Assembly: GCA_028697875.1 (NCBI GenBank)
Contig: JAQVEQ010000043.1
Location: 1-16,151 of the forward strand
DNA: 16,151 bases
Direction of reading: 5' to 3'
Origin: Novosphingobium sp.
Lineage (GTDB): Bacteria; Pseudomonadota; Alphaproteobacteria; Sphingomonadales; Sphingomonadaceae
A model generated the notes under the pieces. The model was not told where the DNA came from. It made no database searches and saw only the letters and a program-made list of their open reading frames with translations. A program made the translations under genes and the position numbers. This document shows, one piece after another, positions 12,863-16,151 of this stretch; position 1 is the stretch's first letter; every line of letters starts with the position of its first letter.

Positions 12863-14569
12863 TTACGATTGTTCGAGCACTTCGGCGCGCAGCGCCTTGC
12901 GGTCCAGCTTGCCAATCGGCGTCTTGGGCATGGCCTTGCGGATCACCACCGTATCGACCCGCTCGTGCTTGCCGATATGGGGTTCGAGCCATTCGGCCAG
13001 TTCGTCGCCCGAAACCGGCTCCGCCCCTTCTTCCAGCGTGACATAGGCGCGCGGGCTTTCCCCGCGGTAGGGATCGGGCACACCGATCACCAGGGCTTCC
13101 TTCACCGCCGGGTGTTCGACCAGCAGCTTTTCGAGCATGCTGGGAAAGACCTTGAACCCGCCGACATTAATCATGTCCTTCACCCGGTCGACGATGCGGA
13201 TGAAGCCGTCCGCGTCGAACCGGGCGACGTCGCCCGTGCGCAGCCATTGCCGCCCGTCGCGTTCGACAAAGGCCGTGGCGGCGGCTTCGGGACGGTTCCA
13301 GTACCCCTGCATCACCTGCGGCCCCCAGACCGCCAGTTCGCCCGCTTCGCCGGGCGGTGGATCTTCGTGCGGGTCTTCCTTGTCGAGCAGGCGGACCACG
13401 GTCTGCGGCAGGGGCTGGCCGATCGTGCCTTCGCGGTTTTCGCCATGAAGCGGATTGGTGCTGACGACTCCGCTGGCTTCGGTAAGGCCGTAGCCTTCGA
13501 TCACTTTCACGCCGGTTTCCCGCTCGAACCGGCGCTTGAGCGGCAAGGGCAGCGGCGCCCCGCCCGAAATCGTCTCGCGCATGGACGTGAAGTCGGTCTT
13601 CTTCAGGCGCGGATGGTCGAGCAGGGCCTGGTACATGGTCGGCACGGCGAACAGCGACGTCGGACGCATCCGCCCGATCGTCGCCAGGACCTGCCCGGCC
13701 TCGAAACGCGGCAGCATGGCAATGCATCCGCCGTTCGCCACTGTCCGGTTGAGCACGCAGGTGTTGGCGAAGACATGGAACAGCGGCAGCACGCCCAGCA
13801 CCACGTCCCGCCGCCCCTGATCGGGATCGATCGCCTGGACCTGGCGGGCATTGGCGGTGAGATTCTGATGCGTCAGCATCGCCCCCTTGGGCGTGCCGGT
13901 GGTGCCGCCCGTATATTGCAGCAGGGCAAGGTCGCGTTCGGGATCGATACCGACCGGCTGCGGCTCGCGGTGGACGAGAAGGCTTTCCCACGCCGGCACG
14001 TCCGGGCGCGTCGGCACAGCGGCGAGTTGCCTGCCGCCCAATACCCGCAAGGCCCAATTCTTCGGGAACGGCAACATCGCCGCCAGTCGCCCGACAACCA
14101 GCGTTTCGAGCGGCGAATGGTCGAGCACTTCGAGCGCGGTCGGCAGGAGAGCAGAAGAATCGACCGTCACCAGCAGGCGAGTACCCGAATCGGCCACCTG
14201 CGCTTCCAGTTCCTCCGGCGAATAGAGCGGGGAGAAATTGACCAGCGTCGCCCCGGCCAGCAACGCCCCGAAATAGGCCGAGACGTATAACGGGACATTG
14301 GGCAGGAAGAGGCCGATCCGGTCGCCCTTGCCGAAGCCGCGCTGCTGCAATCCGGCGGCGAAGGCGCGCGCCTCGTCCCAGATCGCGCGGTAGGTGTAAG
14401 TCCGGCCGAGGAAGTCGATCAGCGGGGCCCCGGGGAAACGCTCGACCGAATGGCGCAGCAGGTCCGGCAGGGCAAGCGGCGGCATGGGAATATCCCACAC
14501 GCCGAAATGGGCGTAATGCTCCCCGGCCAGCACGGGCCGGATGCCGCTATCCTCTCTGTTATCGTTCAC
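12863..14569 (-). CDS. fadD: Long-chain fatty acid-CoA ligase (FadD-type AMP-binding enzyme)
   Basis: This ANL-superfamily enzyme activates fatty acids with ATP to acyl-AMP and then acyl-CoA, at the inner membrane. From the chosen start it has 568 residues, a normal FadD length. Motifs are the P-loop YTGGTTGTPKGAML (219-232), LPLFHVFA (261-268), SGGAPLP (335-341), the adenine motif GYGLTEASG (359-367), WLRTGDVARFD (442-452), the fatty-acyl-CoA synthetase linker DRVKDMINVGGFKVFP (461-476) and the C-terminal lysine Lys554 in TPIGKLDRK. Start: GTG at 14569 is preferred. A TTG at 14611 would lie inside a strong hairpin, and no ATG precedes residue 29. It lies downstream of trcR by 81 bp and converges on the bactofilin gene. 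Chain-length preference cannot be read from the sequence. Confidence 0.92.
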   Translation of the reverse strand: MNDNREDSGIRPVLAGEHYAHFGVWDIPMPPLALPDLLRHSVERFPGAPLIDFLGRTYTYRAIWDEARAFAAGLQQRGFGKGDRIGLFLPNVPLYVSAYFGALLAGATLVNFSPLYSPEELEAQVADSGTRLLVTVDSSALLPTALEVLDHSPLETLVVGRLAAMLPFPKNWALRVLGGRQLAAVPTRPDVPAWESLLVHREPQPVGIDPERDLALLQYTGGTTGTPKGAMLTHQNLTANARQVQAIDPDQGRRDVVLGVLPLFHVFANTCVLNRTVANGGCIAMLPRFEAGQVLATIGRMRPTSLFAVPTMYQALLDHPRLKKTDFTSMRETISGGAPLPLPLKRRFERETGVKVIEGYGLTEASGVVSTNPLHGENREGTIGQPLPQTVVRLLDKEDPHEDPPPGEAGELAVWGPQVMQGYWNRPEAAATAFVERDGRQWLRTGDVARFDADGFIRIVDRVKDMINVGGFKVFPSMLEKLLVEHPAVKEALVIGVPDPYRGESPRAYVTLEEGAEPVSGDELAEWLEPHIGKHERVDTVVIRKAMPKTPIGKLDRKALRAEVLEQS

Positions 14570-14578
14570 ATTGCCCAA

Positions 14579-14611
14579 TTGGGGTGCCGCGCGCGGCGCG
14601 GCAAGCCCCAA
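14579..14611 (-). repeat. Strong hairpin between trcR and fadD, just upstream of the fadD start
   Basis: TTGGGG-TGCCGCGC (14579-14592) pairs with GCGCGGCA-AG-CCCCAA (14596-14611), a 14-bp stem with a two-base bulge and a three-base GCG loop. On the minus strand it lies between the trcR stop (14651) and the fadD GTG (14569), ending nine bases before that start. It may terminate trcR transcription in part (no T run follows) or mask the fadD ribosome binding site, since no good Shine-Dalgarno sequence is visible there. Confidence 0.5.
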
Positions 14612-14650
14612 TCGGTCCGGCAGCGCATTCGGATGGGCAAGCCGGAGGGC

Positions 14651-15355
14651 TTACCGCCCCTCTTCGGCTTCCTGGGCGCGGCGCGCTTCGAGCCAGGCCT
14701 GCGCCTCGGCTTCCTGGGCCGCTTCGACCGCGGCCTTGGCGGCGGCTTCGCGTTCCGCCTGCAGTTCCTCGATCAGGGCCTGCTTGTCGCCGCCAAGCGC
14801 GGCATCCGCCGCCGGCGCACTTTCCACGGCACCGGCCTTCTTGGCGGCCTTGGCGACCACCGCGTCGAGTTCGCGCTGCGAGCACAGGCCCAGAGTCACC
14901 GGGTCCTTCGGCTGGATGTTCTGGATGTTCCAGTGCGACCGTTCACGCACGGCGGCGATGGTGTTGCGGGTCGTGCCGATCAGCTTGCCGATCTGCGCAT
15001 CGGAAATTTCCGGGTGGTTGCGGACCAGCCAGGCGATGCCGTCGGGCTTGTCCTGCCGCTTGGAAACCGGGGTATAGCGCGGGCCCTTGGTACGGCTGAC
15101 CGACACCGGCGCGCGGTGCATCTTCAGCCGGTATTCCGGATTGGCCTGGCCCTTCTCGATTTCCTCGTGCGTCAGCTCGCCCGAATGGATCGGATCGCGG
15201 CCGGTATACTTGCTGCTCGCCAGGTCGTCGGCCATCGCCTGCACTTCGAGGATGTGCAGGCCGCAGAATTCGGCGATCTGTTCGAAGGTCAGCGCCGTAT
15301 TGTCAACCAGCCAGGAAGCGGTCGCGTGCGGCATGAGCGGCGTGGGTTGGGACAT
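14651..15355 (-). CDS. trcR: DUF1013 family cell-cycle transcriptional regulator TrcR
   Basis: The 234-residue product matches the DUF1013 family, named TrcR after the Caulobacter regulator that binds RNA polymerase and affects cell-cycle genes; it is nearly confined to alphaproteobacteria. Two helix-turn-helix-like segments are visible: ASWLVDNTALTFEQIAEFCG (13-32, continuing to VQAMADD) and GIAWLVRNHPEISDAQIGKL (106-125, continuing to TTRNTIAAVRER). Between them is a basic stretch with KGPRYTPVSKRQDKPD (90-105). Residues 138-170 include SHWNIQNIQPKDPVTLGLC, a family hallmark. The end (190-234) is a very alanine/glutamate-rich coiled coil, longer than I would expect for the core family. Start: ATG at 15355, with GGAG eight bases upstream. 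It stands 169 bp from the next upstream gene and precedes fadD. Confidence 0.9.
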   Translation of the reverse strand: MSQPTPLMPHATASWLVDNTALTFEQIAEFCGLHILEVQAMADDLASSKYTGRDPIHSGELTHEEIEKGQANPEYRLKMHRAPVSVSRTKGPRYTPVSKRQDKPDGIAWLVRNHPEISDAQIGKLIGTTRNTIAAVRERSHWNIQNIQPKDPVTLGLCSQRELDAVVAKAAKKAGAVESAPAADAALGGDKQALIEELQAEREAAAKAAVEAAQEAEAQAWLEARRAQEAEEGR

Positions 15356-15426
15356 GGTTTCTCTCCACCCCTTGCGGGGCCCAAATGCGCCTGCGGCCAG
15401 CGGCCGGGATGGCGCGGAAATGACAC

Positions 15427-15460
15427 TGAAAATACAAGGGCCGCCCCTTTCGGAGCGGCC
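15427..15460 (-). terminator. Rho-independent terminator after the glycosyltransferase gene
   Basis: Read on the minus strand, GGCCGCTCC pairs with GGGGCGGCC (one G-U pair) around a GAAA tetraloop (15439-15460), then comes CTTGTATTTTCA (15427-15438). A GC stem, GNRA loop and T-rich tail make a good intrinsic terminator 65 bp after the glycosyltransferase stop. It separates that gene from trcR, whose promoter must then lie in 15356-15430. A second, smaller hairpin, TTGCCC/GGGCAA (15483-15500), lies nearer the stop. Confidence 0.8.
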
Positions 15461-15524
15461 GTTCGCCCGTTTATCTAGGCGATTGCCCGCCTTTGGGCAA
15501 GGACAATGCGTTCCGCCCGGCGCG

Positions 15525-16151
15525 TCAGGCGGCCAGGGCTTCGACCTCGGAAGGCAGCAGATCGCAGGCCAGCGCATCGAGGAACTGCTGCGCGCTCGCC
15601 TCCCAGGTGAAGGAAGCGCCATGGGCCGCGCAGGCCTCGCGGTCGCAGCGCAGGGCCGCCGCAATCGCCCGGTCGAGCCGTTCGTCCATCGCCCCAGCCG
15701 CGGGAATCAGGATGTCCCTAGGCCCCTGCACCGGATAGGCCGCCACCGGCGTGCCGCAGGCCAGCGCCTCGATCATGACCAGCCCGAACGTGTCGGTCTT
15801 GCTCGGAAAAACGAAGACGTCCGCCCCGGCATAGCAGGCCGCAAGGTTCGCCCCGGTCTGGGTACCGAGGAACAGCGCGTCGGGGAACTTCGCTTCCAGC
15901 CGCGCGCGGGCCGGGCCGTCGCCCACCACCACTTTCGAACCGGGGTGGGGATTCGCCAGGAACGCCTCGATGTTCTTTTCCACCGCGACCCGGCCGACAT
16001 AGAGCTGAATCGGCCGTTCGAGCTTCCAGAACACGTCGGGCGGCGCGATGGCGGGCGTGAAATTGGCAAGGTCCACGCCCCTGCTCCACGGCTGCAACCG
16101 GGTGAGGCCCTGTTCGCGCAATTGCGCCCGCACCGTCTCGGTCGCCACCAT
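15525..16151 (-). CDS. Glycosyltransferase family 4 protein (C-terminal part)
   Basis: Only the last 208 residues are in the window; the frame runs off the edge, and the ATG at the edge is internal by family comparison. The visible part is the C-terminal, nucleotide-sugar-binding GT-B domain: QPWSRGVDLANF (20-31), IQLYVGRVAVEKNIEAFL (48-65), KVVVGDGPARARLEAKFP (73-90), FLGTQTGANLAACYAGADVF (94-113) and FPSKTDTFGLVMIEALACG (115-133). The usual E-x7-E donor motif has Asp120 as its first acid and Glu128 as its second, a pattern close to MgtA/SqdX-like glycolipid glycosyltransferases (TET or TDT followed by IEA). It probably transfers a hexose or hexuronic acid to a lipid or surface glycan; donor and acceptor cannot be read here. 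A clear terminator follows. Confidence 0.85.
   Translation of the reverse strand: MVATETVRAQLREQGLTRLQPWSRGVDLANFTPAIAPPDVFWKLERPIQLYVGRVAVEKNIEAFLANPHPGSKVVVGDGPARARLEAKFPDALFLGTQTGANLAACYAGADVFVFPSKTDTFGLVMIEALACGTPVAAYPVQGPRDILIPAAGAMDERLDRAIAAALRCDREACAAHGASFTWEASAQQFLDALACDLLPSEVEALAA

Noticed and set aside
11425..12915. A 496-residue minus-strand frame opposite the M23 and bactofilin genes
   Set aside because: Both genes on the plus strand have clear families and ribosome binding sites; the antisense frame has no recognisable motif.
12818..14290. A 490-residue plus-strand frame opposite fadD
   Set aside because: It is antisense to a complete FadD with all motifs, has shadow composition and includes the terminator hairpin as coding sequence.

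Overview
The window is ordinary, densely coded alphaproteobacterial chromosome, almost certainly from Sphingomonadales (Novosphingobium/Erythrobacter-like). The reasons are high GC with strong codon bias, the alphaproteobacterial block proA-nadD-rsfS-rlmH-envC-ctpA, a TrcR (DUF1013) regulator, a Coq7-type ubiquinone hydroxylase, and a bactofilin paired with an M23 peptidase. The taxonomic placement is inferred from gene content. I see no mobile elements, CRISPR arrays, tRNA or rRNA genes.

Layout. (1) 1-1142 (+): the 3' end of a YihY/BrkB membrane protein overlaps fabI (enoyl-ACP reductase) by an ATGA. (2) 1167-3663 (-): wecB and wecC, the two enzymes that turn UDP-GlcNAc into UDP-ManNAcA, converging on fabI. 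(3) 3719-4294 (-): a secreted four-cysteine protein of unknown function. (4) 4430-11034 (-): a run of eight genes in the order proA, nadD, rsfS, rlmH, envC-like, ctpA, dsbB, coq7, with gaps from 58 bp down to a 4-bp overlap. It combines proline and NAD synthesis, ribosome maturation, cell-wall and periplasmic proteolysis, and disulfide/quinone chemistry. (5) 11035-11259: a divergent intergenic region with six GANTC sites in 140 bp. (6) 11260-12817 (+): a membrane-anchored M23 endopeptidase with intact metal ligands, overlapping a bactofilin gene by 44 bp. (7) 12863-15355 (-): fadD (acyl-CoA ligase) downstream of trcR (DUF1013), with a strong hairpin between them. (8) 15525-16151 (-): the C-terminal part of a GT4 glycosyltransferase, followed by a convincing intrinsic terminator.

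How the genes fit together. Much of the window concerns the envelope. FabI and FadD handle fatty acids. WecB and WecC make a sugar-acid precursor, and the glycosyltransferase probably acts on a lipid or surface glycan. EnvC-like, CtpA and the M23/bactofilin pair shape peptidoglycan. DsbB passes electrons to ubiquinone, which Coq7 helps to make. A likely cell-cycle layer is present: TrcR is a cell-cycle transcription regulator in relatives, and the GANTC cluster (CcrM methylation target) lies upstream of the M23/bactofilin pair. I found no clearly new system. The most interesting leads are the GANTC/CGATTCA-repeat promoter region, the M23-bactofilin module with a probable TTG start, and the secreted four-cysteine protein.
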